21,622 nt of DNA from assembly GCA_019233415.1 (NCBI GenBank), contig JAFAMK010000446.1, forward strand, positions 1 to 21,622, given 5' to 3'. Of the stretch, positions 15,488 to 21,622 are shown in pieces (the stretch's first letter is position 1; each line of letters opens with the position of its first letter). The DNA comes from Vulcanimicrobiota bacterium (GTDB lineage Bacteria; Vulcanimicrobiota; Vulcanimicrobiia; Vulcanimicrobiales; Vulcanimicrobiaceae). A model generated the notes under the pieces. It ran no database searches and had not been told where the DNA came from. It saw only the letters and a list, made by a program, of their open reading frames with translations. The position numbers and the translations under genes were made by a program.

Positions 15488-15577
15488 TTAAGGCTCCGGC
15501 GCCGCAGCCGAGCGGTAGAGCCCTGTCAGCGCGAGCGCGTAGAATGCATGGTACGCGACGAACGCGGCCGTCATCAT
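15488..15577 (-). CDS. Possible 29-residue membrane peptide between coaE and fabH
   Basis: A short frame from ATG 15577 (or 15574) ends at TAA 15488-15490. It encodes MMTAAFVAYHAFYALALTGL followed by YRSAAAPEP: one hydrophobic segment with aromatic residues and a short polar tail. It lies 16 nt after the coaE stop on the same strand and 44 nt before fabH. The frame can be extended upstream into coaE, but that part is a frame shadow. It may be a real small membrane protein or chance; no ribosome binding site decides it. Confidence 0.3.
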   Translation of the reverse strand: MMTAAFVAYHAFYALALTGLYRSAAAPEP

Positions 15578-15593
15578 GCGGGCGGCGGTGCGG

Positions 15594-16211
15594 TCATCGT
15601 GCGTCGTCCTCCTTGGCGGCCAGGTCACGCAGCAGCGCGTCGTAGACCTGCGCGCTCCGTTCGCGCAGGTCGTCCAAGTCACCGTCGTTCTCGATCACGT
15701 AGTGGGCGCGCGCACGCGCGAGCTCGGGGGCAATCTGCGCGGCCATGCGGCGCTCGACCTCGGCGCGCGCGGCGGTGTCGCGCGCGATCACGCGCGCGAT
15801 CCGCGTCTCGGCGGGCGCTACGACGACGACGGTTCGTTCGAAATGCCGCCAGGACTCGCCCTCGAACAGCAGCGGGATCACCTGGACGACGAGCCCGTCC
15901 GGCGCGGCGTTCTCCAGCGCCTCGGCACGCGCGCGTACGCGCGGATGTATGATCGCGTTGAGCGCCTCGCGCGCGCGATCGTCCGCGAAGACGATCTGCG
16001 CAAGGGCGGCGCGGTCCAGCACGCCACCCGCGGCGATCACCTGCGGCCACCGTTCGGCGATCGCGCGCAAGCCGTCCGAGCCGGGCGCGACGACCTCGCG
16101 CGCCAGGACGTCGGCGTCGATCACGGTCGCGCCGCGCTCGGCGAAGTACGCAGCGACCGCGCTCTTTCCGGAGCCGATTCCACCGGTCAGCCCGACGCGC
16201 ATCTTCGCCAC
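15594..16211 (-). CDS. coaE: Dephospho-CoA kinase
   Basis: CoaE phosphorylates the 3'-hydroxyl of dephospho-CoA with ATP, the last step of coenzyme A synthesis. The 205-residue product (usual length about 200) has the P-loop GLTGGIGSGKS near residues 7-17, the substrate-binding VIDADVLAREVV near 30-41, the NAIIHPRVRARA stretch near 86-97, VVQVIPLLFEGE, the lid-like ARVIARDTAA, and the C-terminal HYVIENDGDLDDLRER typical of the family. GTG 16211 or ATG 16202 (MRVGLTGG) could be the start; the second is closer to the P-loop as in most homologues. It diverges from the DUF1003 gene. Confidence 0.95.
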   Translation of the reverse strand: MAKMRVGLTGGIGSGKSAVAAYFAERGATVIDADVLAREVVAPGSDGLRAIAERWPQVIAAGGVLDRAALAQIVFADDRAREALNAIIHPRVRARAEALENAAPDGLVVQVIPLLFEGESWRHFERTVVVVAPAETRIARVIARDTAARAEVERRMAAQIAPELARARAHYVIENDGDLDDLRERSAQVYDALLRDLAAKEDDAR

Positions 16212-16231
16212 GCGCCGTGTATACTACGGCC

Positions 16232-16711
16232 ATGAGCACGACCTCTTCAGACCCCGTGCGGCCTCCGGCTTTCGACGTCACGGAACACCCGCTGGTCCAC
16301 GACGTCAACCAAGAGCATCGCGACAGCCTCTCGCCGGTCGAGCGCGCCTGCAAGCGGATCGCCGACTGGACCGGCGCGCCGCTCGCGCTTGCGCTCGCGG
16401 TCGTCATACAGCTGGGCTGGATCGTCGTCGGCACGGTCACGAAGATGGACCCGTACCCGTTCGCGTTCTTGCTGACGGTCTCGAACGTGCTGCAGCTGAT
16501 CCTGATCTTCGTGCTCGCGGTCGGCCAGCGCCAGTCGTCGGCGCACGCCGAACTGCGCGCGGAGCACGACCACGACTCGATCTCGCGTCTGCTCTATCAC
16601 CAAGAGCTGCAGGAGCAGATTCTGATTCAGATCGCGACGCGCGTCGAGTGCGACGTCGAGCAGATCAAGACGATGGTCGCGCAGCTCGCCGCCCAGGACG
16701 GTGAGCCCTGA
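16232..16711 (+). CDS. DUF1003 family membrane protein
   Basis: The 159-residue product from ATG 16232 has two membrane segments (about residues 49-70, APLALALAVVIQLGWIVVGT, and 75-100, YPFAFLLTVSNVLQLILIFV) joined by the short KMDPYPF turn. A polar C-terminal helix follows (QRQSSAHAELRAEHDHDSIS). The DPYPF-x-x-L turn, the Q-x-R-Q step and RAEHDHD are the marks of DUF1003, a widespread family of unknown function sometimes placed near metal or stress genes. The C-terminal tail (EQILIQIATRVECDVEQIKT) is a predicted coiled-coil-like helix. The frame could start at 16217, but ATG 16232 is the first ATG after the divergent coaE promoter region. Confidence 0.85.
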   Translation: MSTTSSDPVRPPAFDVTEHPLVHDVNQEHRDSLSPVERACKRIADWTGAPLALALAVVIQLGWIVVGTVTKMDPYPFAFLLTVSNVLQLILIFVLAVGQRQSSAHAELRAEHDHDSISRLLYHQELQEQILIQIATRVECDVEQIKTMVAQLAAQDGEP

Positions 16712-16732
16712 GCGGCGCGCACCGCACGAACG

Positions 16733-17392
16733 TTACATCTTCGCGGTGACGGTCGGGTTCTTGTCGGCGAAGGGGCCGCTCGCGTTGGGCTTCACCCACA
16801 CGATCAAGTCCCAAATATCCGGGAAGAGAAAGACCGTCGCGACGTCCTTCTCGCTCTTCACTGCGCCGAGCTTCACCAGCGCCGCCGCGGACGGATGGTT
16901 CGGGTCGCCGCCGGCGGCGACGAACTTCTTGACGCTCGTCGCGCGGTCGTAGATCTTCTTGTGGGTCTTGGGGTCGATGGCGACGTAGTGCACGTGCGCG
17001 CCGAACTCGGTCCAGCGGCCCGGGTCGATGCCCCAGCGCTGCGGGCGGGGCGTGCCCGGCTTCGTGACCATCGAGAAGTCCGCGCCGAGCAGCTCGCCGC
17101 TCACGCTGTACCAGAGCTGGCTCGGGTGCTTCGCGTCCGAGTCCCAGTGCATGTCCGCGTAGCTGATCGCGCCGGTGTCGTCGACGTTCGTGTAGCGCAC
17201 GTAGCCCGCGAGCACGGCGGCGGCCGGGTTCGGGAAGCGCTTCGTCAGATCGGCCTGGATCGACTTGACGAACGTCGTCTCGGCCGCGTTCAGCGGGCCG
17301 GTCGGGTTCGTCGGGTTCTGGTCCTCCGCGAGTGCTGCCGTGCCGAGGGCGAGCACGCACAAGACCGCGCCCGCGAGCATCCGTTGGAACAT
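16733..17392 (-). CDS. Exported protein of unknown function (219 aa)
   Basis: I do not recognise the family. ATG 17392 is chosen because GGAGG at 17400-17404 (minus) sits about 7 nt upstream and the frame then begins with a clean Sec signal peptide: MFQRMLAGAVLCVLALGTAA, cleaved near ALA before EDQ. The mature protein of about 196 residues has NAAETTFVKSIQADLTKRF, then YVRYTNVDDTGAISYADMHW, a conserved-looking HPSQLWYSVSGELLGADFSM, and GAHVHYVAIDPKTHKKIYD. Its C-terminal region (VATVFLFPDIWDLIVWVKPN) is strand-rich with several Trp. Histidines at HPSQLW and GAHVHY could bind metal or substrate, but nothing proves it. It follows the S1 terminator, so it should have its own promoter; I see no clear one. 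Confidence 0.8.
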   Translation of the reverse strand: MFQRMLAGAVLCVLALGTAALAEDQNPTNPTGPLNAAETTFVKSIQADLTKRFPNPAAAVLAGYVRYTNVDDTGAISYADMHWDSDAKHPSQLWYSVSGELLGADFSMVTKPGTPRPQRWGIDPGRWTEFGAHVHYVAIDPKTHKKIYDRATSVKKFVAAGGDPNHPSAAALVKLGAVKSEKDVATVFLFPDIWDLIVWVKPNASGPFADKNPTVTAKM

Positions 17393-17440
17393 CGTTGTCC
17401 TCCGTCTCCGCATTCTTACGGACGGTCGGCCTTCGGACAC

Positions 17441-17469
17441 GAAAAGGGAGGCGCCTGCGCGCCTCCCTT
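17441..17469 (-). terminator. Intrinsic terminator after the S1 gene
   Basis: Read on the minus strand, AAGGGAGGCGC (17469-17459), a 4-nt loop and GCGCCTCCCTT (17454-17444) form a perfect 11-bp GC-rich stem, followed by a short T run (CTTTTC, 17446-17441). It lies 25 nt after the S1 stop and before the next gene, as expected for a rho-independent terminator of the fpg-S1 transcript. Confidence 0.85.
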
Positions 17470-17494
17470 CGGCTATCTGACAGCGATCTGACGC

Positions 17495-18652
17495 TTACAG
17501 CGTCGGGGTCAGTTCCGAGCCGAGCGGGCCGAAGCCGTCGTCGATCGGGATCTGTTCGAACTCTTCCGGCGCGACGTCGGCGACGTGCTGGATCGAACCG
17601 GTGATGCGGCGCGTGCCGTGGTTGATCGTGAGCAGCGTGACGTCGACTTCCTGGCCCGGCGAGTACTGCACGCTCGCGTCGAACTCGCCCTTCGGCACCA
17701 TCGCCAGGACGCCCGGGACGATCTCGACGAGGAGATAGTTCGGGGTGACCTTGACGATCTGCGCGACGAGCTTGTTGCCTTCGAACAGCTTGTCCGCGTG
17801 CTCGACCCACGGGTCGGGCAGCGCGTGCTTGAGCGAGAGCGAAACCTTCTTCGCCTCGGGATCGAACTTCATCACCTCGACCGAAACGGTGTCGCCGATC
17901 TTGACGACTTCGGACGGGTGCTTGATCCGCGCGTACGACAGCTCGCTGTTGTGGATGAGGCCGTCGATTCCGCCGAGGTCGACGAACGCGCCGAACTCCG
18001 CGAGACGAACGACGACGCCGTCGCGAATCTGACCGACCTGCAGCGTGCCGAGCAGCTCCTGCTTCTTCGCGTTGAGTTCTTCTTCGAGAACCTGGCGCTG
18101 CGAGAGGACGACGCGGTGGCGCTTGTGGTCGAGGTCGATGACCTTGAGCCGCAGCTTCTTGCCGACCAGCTCTTCCAGATTGCCGACGGGCTGACGCCGA
18201 ATCTGCGAGGCGGGGACGAATCCGCGCATGCCGAGGTCGACCAGGACGCCGCCCTTGACGACCTGCGTGACGGTCGCCTCGATGACTTCGTCGTTGTCGT
18301 GCGCTTCGATGACCTTTTCCCAGGTCTTCAGCGCGCGGGCGCGGCGTTCGCTCAGGTAGAGCTGACCGTCCTGGTCGTCGATCCGGTGGATCATGACTTC
18401 CAGGGTGTCGCCGACCTTCAGTTCCTTCGGCTCGATCGCGAGCGACAGCTCGCGGAACGGTAAGATCCCTTCGGACTTACCGCCGATGTCGACGAGCAGT
18501 TCGTCCTGATACTTGGCGACGATGACGCCGGTGAGGACCTGTCCCTCGTCGAGGACCTTCAGGGACTCTTCGTAGAGGCGTTGCTCGAGTGCGAGCTGGT
18601 CTTCTTCTTCGTGGGCGACCGCCGTGGTCGGCGGCTCGATCGTGATGGAAAT
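17495..18652 (-). CDS. rpsA: Ribosomal protein S1 (four S1 domains), probable ATT start
   Basis: S1 binds mRNA and helps 30S initiation. The 385-residue product has an acidic N-terminal segment and four S1 OB-fold domains: about residues 37-105 (GQVLTGVIVAKYQDELLVDI), 122-190 (ATVTQVVKGGVLVDLGMRGF), 208-280 (RDGVVVRLAEFGAFVDLGGI) and 295-362 (VAQIVKVTPNYLLVEIVPGV). Domain 3 has the best RNA-binding signature (FGAFVDL, GLIHNSELS). Four domains is usual outside Proteobacteria. No ATG, GTG or TTG lies in frame between the upstream gene and the coding start; a strong GAAGGAAG (18670-18663) precedes ATT 18652 by 10 nt, so ATT is taken as start. The frame is open to GTG 18763, but that part is a shadow of the fpg zinc finger. 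An intrinsic terminator follows. Confidence 0.93.
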   Translation of the reverse strand: MSITIEPPTTAVAHEEEDQLALEQRLYEESLKVLDEGQVLTGVIVAKYQDELLVDIGGKSEGILPFRELSLAIEPKELKVGDTLEVMIHRIDDQDGQLYLSERRARALKTWEKVIEAHDNDEVIEATVTQVVKGGVLVDLGMRGFVPASQIRRQPVGNLEELVGKKLRLKVIDLDHKRHRVVLSQRQVLEEELNAKKQELLGTLQVGQIRDGVVVRLAEFGAFVDLGGIDGLIHNSELSYARIKHPSEVVKIGDTVSVEVMKFDPEAKKVSLSLKHALPDPWVEHADKLFEGNKLVAQIVKVTPNYLLVEIVPGVLAMVPKGEFDASVQYSPGQEVDVTLLTINHGTRRITGSIQHVADVAPEEFEQIPIDDGFGPLGSELTPTL

Positions 18653-18681
18653 GGTTGGATGACTTCCTTCGTTTGTATTTT

Positions 18682-19497
18682 TTATTGTTGGCAGCCTCGG
18701 CACCACCAGGTGCCACGCTGCCCGATCACCGTGCGCACGATCGGTTTCCCGCAGCGGGGGCACGGTTCGCCGAGGCGGCCGTAAACGGCGAGTTGGTTCT
18801 GAAACCCGCCCTTCAGCCCCTCAGCGTCGACGTAATCGTCCACGGACGTCCCCCGCGCCTCGATGGAGCGGTGGAGCACGTTTCTGATCGCGCCGTGCAA
18901 CCGGCGTCTCGCCGGTTTGCTGATCTTGTGGGCCGGGCGGCTCGGCCGGATCCCCGCTTCCCACAAGGCTTCGCACGCGTAGATGTTCCCGATCCCCGCG
19001 ATCCGTGTCTGATCCAGAAGGAACGTCTTGATCGGCGTGCGACGCCCGTCCAGCATACTCACAAACGCGTCGCTGGTAAAGCCCTCGGAGAGCGGCTCGA
19101 CCCCGCCGTCGGCGTCCCAGGGGTCGCCGGCGGCCAGAAGCCGCATCCGCCCGAAGGTCCGGGCGTCCGCGAAGCTGAGCCGGGAGCCGTCGGAGAGCCC
19201 CATGACGACGTGCGTGTGTGGATATGGCTCGACGTAGCCGGGCGCCTGGACGACCAAGCGGCCGGTCATCCGCAGATGGACGGCCAGCCGCCGGCCTGAG
19301 GCCAGGGCGAAGACGACGTACTTCCCGCGCCGCCCGACCGAGACGACCGTCTCGCCGACGAGCGCCGTCGCGAACGTCTCCCCGGGCGGCGCGACGACCA
19401 CCCTGGGGAGCGTCACCGTCACCGTCGCGATCGTCTTACCGGCGACGGCATGCGCGAGACCACGTGCAATGGTCTCGACCTCGGGAAGCTCGGGCAC
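18682..19497 (-). CDS. mutM: Formamidopyrimidine-DNA glycosylase
   Basis: Fpg/MutM removes 8-oxoguanine and formamidopyrimidines from DNA and nicks the site by beta,delta-elimination. With GTG 19497 the protein begins PELPEVETIARGL, giving the catalytic Pro and Glu right after the initiator, as required. GRRGKYVVF carries the conserved lysine, LAVHLRMTGRL and DARTFGRM are family motifs, and the H2TH region (IKTFLLDQTRIAGIGNIYAC, EALWEAGI) is complete. The C-terminal zinc finger is CPRCGKPI followed by GQRGTWWCRGCQQ. At 271 residues the length is exactly typical. An upstream GTG (19500) and extension to 19560 are less likely because the amino-terminal proline must be exposed. It lies 29 nt upstream of the S1 start on the same strand; the pair is probably co-transcribed. 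Confidence 0.96.
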   Translation of the reverse strand: MPELPEVETIARGLAHAVAGKTIATVTVTLPRVVVAPPGETFATALVGETVVSVGRRGKYVVFALASGRRLAVHLRMTGRLVVQAPGYVEPYPHTHVVMGLSDGSRLSFADARTFGRMRLLAAGDPWDADGGVEPLSEGFTSDAFVSMLDGRRTPIKTFLLDQTRIAGIGNIYACEALWEAGIRPSRPAHKISKPARRRLHGAIRNVLHRSIEARGTSVDDYVDAEGLKGGFQNQLAVYGRLGEPCPRCGKPIVRTVIGQRGTWWCRGCQQ

Positions 19498-19581
19498 CAC
19501 TCGTAAGACCCACCGAAGGGGCCGGCGTTTGCGCAATCGGCGTACAACCGGCGCGGCCACCGTCCGTGAGAGAATGTCGGC

Positions 19582-20859
19582 ATGCTCGGAATCGCGACCG
19601 CACTGGTGCTGGTAGCCGGCCTGTCACCGCTCGCGGCCGGTCATTGGGAAGGCACGCTGACGCGCGGTGACGCGCAGCTTCCGGTGCGGATCGACATCGC
19701 GGCGGACGGCGCGCACGGCACCTTCTCGGCCCCCGACGTCGGCGCGGTCGGCGTCCCGCTGAGCGCCGTGCGCGCCGCAGGGCCGGTTCATTTCGAACTG
19801 GTCGGCGACCGGACGACGACCGTGTTCGACGCCACCGTCACGGGCGACGCGATGACCGGAACCTTTCGGGAGAACGGCGCGCGTGAAGGCGTTCTGCACC
19901 TGCGGCGCGTGCCGGACGCGACCGCTCGGCCGTACGACGCCGAGCCGATCACCTTCGCGAACGGCGACGTGCGGTTGTCCGGAACGGTCTTCGTCCCGCG
20001 AACGCCGGGGCCGCATCCGGCCGCCGTGCTCGTCCACGGTTCCGGCGACGAGGGCCGCTGGGCGACAGCGCCCATCGCAGACGCGCTGGCGAGGAACGGC
20101 GTCGTCGCGCTCGCGTACGACAAGCGCGGGGTCGGTGCGTCGGGCGGCAACTGGCGCACGTCGACGCTGCGCGATCTCGCCGGCGACGCGCGCGCCGCGG
20201 TTCACGCCCTCGCGCTGCGCGCGGACGTCGACCGTGCGCGGCTCGGCGTGTACGGCCACAGCCAAGGCGCGGAGATCGCACCGGAGATTGCGCGCGACGA
20301 CGCCGAGGTGCGCTGGATCGCCGCCGCGGACGGTCCGGTCGGCCCCGAGTACCGCCAAGACCTGTTTCGCGTCGACACCGCTCTCGCGACCCGCTGGTCC
20401 GGCGACGCGCTCACGCAGGCCGAAGCGCTGTATGCGGAATTCGTCGACGTGGCGCGCAACGGCGCGCCGCACGAACGTCTGCGCGCCGATCTCGCCCGCG
20501 CCGCGCGGGCGCCATGGCTCGACGAGCTCGCAATCCCGGCCGATGAGAGTTGGATCTGGGCGTGGTACGCGAAGGTAGGAAACTACGACAACACCGCGGC
20601 GTGGTCGAGCGTGCGCGTTCCGGTGCTCCTGCTGTTCGGGGCCGACGACCGCCTCGTCCCGCCGCAGGCATCGATCGACGACGTCGTGCGCATCCTGCGC
20701 GCGCACGGAAACGACGCGGTCACCGTCCGAACGTTCGCGGGCGCCGACCACACGTTGCACGTTCCGCCGGCGAACGTCGACGGCTGGCCGCATTTCGCGC
20801 CCGGCTTCCCCGATGCCGTCGCGGCGTTCGCGCAACACCCGGGGCGCACGACGCCGTGA
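19582..20859 (+). CDS. Secreted alpha/beta hydrolase
   Basis: The 425-residue product begins MLGIATALVLVAGLSPLAAG, a signal peptide. Residues about 21-110 form an all-beta domain (HWEGTLTRGDAQLPVRIDIA, TGTFRENGAREGVLHLRRV) like those preceding S9-type hydrolases. The alpha/beta-hydrolase domain starts near 130 (GTVFVPRTPGPHPAAVLVHG, with SGDEGRW after the oxyanion strand) and has the triad Ser227 (YGHSQGAE), Asp355/356 (FGADDRLVPP) and His390 (GADHTLH). The YDKRGVGASGG motif is typical of the family. Substrate is unknown; an esterase or peptidase-like acylase is possible. Its stop overlaps the start of an AraC-type regulator (GTGA), so the two are coupled. It diverges from fpg with 84 nt between. 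Confidence 0.88.
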   Translation: MLGIATALVLVAGLSPLAAGHWEGTLTRGDAQLPVRIDIAADGAHGTFSAPDVGAVGVPLSAVRAAGPVHFELVGDRTTTVFDATVTGDAMTGTFRENGAREGVLHLRRVPDATARPYDAEPITFANGDVRLSGTVFVPRTPGPHPAAVLVHGSGDEGRWATAPIADALARNGVVALAYDKRGVGASGGNWRTSTLRDLAGDARAAVHALALRADVDRARLGVYGHSQGAEIAPEIARDDAEVRWIAAADGPVGPEYRQDLFRVDTALATRWSGDALTQAEALYAEFVDVARNGAPHERLRADLARAARAPWLDELAIPADESWIWAWYAKVGNYDNTAAWSSVRVPVLLLFGADDRLVPPQASIDDVVRILRAHGNDAVTVRTFAGADHTLHVPPANVDGWPHFAPGFPDAVAAFAQHPGRTTP

Positions 20860-21622
20860 CGATCGCGCTCGCCGCCGGGCGGTTCTTCGGTGACACGGTC
20901 GGGATCGAGATCGCAGGTGCCATCCTCTCGGAGGTCCGGCACGACCTCGGCCGCACCGTCCCGGACCACACGCACGCGTGCGCGTATTTCACCCTGCTGG
21001 TCGAAGGCTCGTACACGGAGACGTGCGGGGATACGACGGTCGTCTACGACCCGTTCACCGTCGTGTTCCATGCGCGGCGCATGCAGCACACCGACACGAT
21101 CGGTCCGAGCGGTGGGCGATTCTTCACCGTGGAGCTCGGCGAACGGTGGACGAACGTGGTCGCCGCCGTGCGCGACAACATCGTGGAGCTGCGCGGCGGG
21201 GAACCGGCATGGCTGATGTCACGGCTGTACCAAGAGTTCCTCACGCGTGATGCGGCGTCGCCGTTGACCATCGAGTCGCTGCTCTACGAGCTGTGCGCAT
21301 CGGTCGGCGAGCTGGCCGCGCTTCCGCCCGAGGCGCCGGCGTGGCTCGGCACGGTCGACGCCGTCGTGGAGCGCACGTTCACCGAGCCGTTCTCGCTCCA
21401 GCGCCTCGCGGACGATGCCGGCGTGCACCCGTCGCACCTGTGCCGGACGTTCCACCGCTTTCGTGGCCGCACGATCGGCGACGTCGTGCTCGGCATGCGG
21501 CTGCAGCTCGCGTGCCGCGGCGTCGTCGAGACCGACCGCGCGCTGGCCGACGTCGCGGCCGATGCCGGCTTCACCGACGCGAGCCACATGACGCACGTGT
21601 TCAAACGCGTGCTCGGCACGAC
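20856..21622 (+). CDS. AraC-family transcriptional regulator, 3' end cut by window edge
   Basis: About 255 codons are present from GTG 20856, which overlaps the hydrolase stop. The N-terminal half is a cupin-like sensing region (HTHACAYFTLLVEGSYTE, VVYDPFTVVFHARRMQHTD), with conserved His residues. The C-terminal half is the double helix-turn-helix of AraC/XylS proteins: FSLQRLADDAGVHPSHLCRT, then FHRFRGRTIGDVVLGMRL, then ALADVAADAGFTDASHMTHV with FKRVLGT at the edge. Only the last few residues are missing. It probably regulates the adjoining hydrolase or its own operon in response to a small ligand, but the ligand cannot be deduced. Confidence 0.93.
   Translation, partial: MTIALAAGRFFGDTVGIEIAGAILSEVRHDLGRTVPDHTHACAYFTLLVEGSYTETCGDTTVVYDPFTVVFHARRMQHTDTIGPSGGRFFTVELGERWTNVVAAVRDNIVELRGGEPAWLMSRLYQEFLTRDAASPLTIESLLYELCASVGELAALPPEAPAWLGTVDAVVERTFTEPFSLQRLADDAGVHPSHLCRTFHRFRGRTIGDVVLGMRLQLACRGVVETDRALADVAADAGFTDASHMTHVFKRVLGT

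Noticed and set aside
18653..18763. N-terminal extension of ribosomal protein S1 to GTG 18763
   Set aside because: Its codons are an out-of-frame reading of the fpg zinc finger, and a strong ribosome binding site lies downstream at 18663-18670.

Overview
This is a high-GC chromosomal segment from a diderm bacterium. The outer-membrane evidence is direct: an LptF/LptG-type permease, an LptD-like protein, an LptC-like protein, apolipoprotein N-acyltransferase (Lnt) and lipobox-bearing lipoproteins. High GC, GTG/TTG starts and actinobacterial-looking accessory genes next to a Gram-negative-style envelope suggest a deep-branching lineage such as Candidatus Eremiobacterota (WPS-2). That placement is inference from gene content and would need a marker-gene phylogeny.

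Layout. 1-1208 (minus) is the start of the dcw cluster: mraZ then rsmH, behind a six-copy, 10-bp-spaced MraZ operator (1213-1267) overlapping a sigma70-like promoter. 1402-2621 (minus) is an accessory insertion: an AbiEi-like winged-helix antitoxin/regulator followed by what looks like a collapsed remnant of its nucleotidyltransferase partner. 2828-7226 (plus) is an envelope run: lytic transglycosylase lipoprotein, LptF/G, LptD, and a small metallothionein-like protein. A lipoprotein of unknown function (7258-8007, minus) diverges from lnt-lptC-unknown exported protein (8148-10707, plus), which are joined by ATGA overlaps. A dispersed short repeat sits at the 3' end of the lipoprotein gene and at the lnt/lptC junction. 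10704-11264 (minus) is a two-gene KGG-repeat stress-protein operon behind a sigmaB-type promoter, back to back with a D-aminoacylase-family amidohydrolase (11334-12929, plus) that lacks an ordinary start codon. A BsuPI-like exported protein and a membrane protein with an internal duplication follow.

14430-16211 (minus) carries fabH and coaE (fatty acid initiation and coenzyme A synthesis). A DUF1003 membrane protein and an exported unknown protein come next. 17495-19497 (minus) is fpg/mutM followed by a four-domain ribosomal protein S1 gene, with a clear intrinsic terminator after S1 and no standard S1 start codon. The window ends with a secreted alpha/beta hydrolase translationally coupled to an AraC-family regulator cut by the window edge (19582-21622, plus).

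Functionally the window is dominated by envelope biogenesis (peptidoglycan control, LPS transport, lipoprotein acylation, fatty acid initiation), with stress, repair and translation genes and one decayed toxin-antitoxin-like locus. I found no tRNA, rRNA, CRISPR array or intact insertion sequence.
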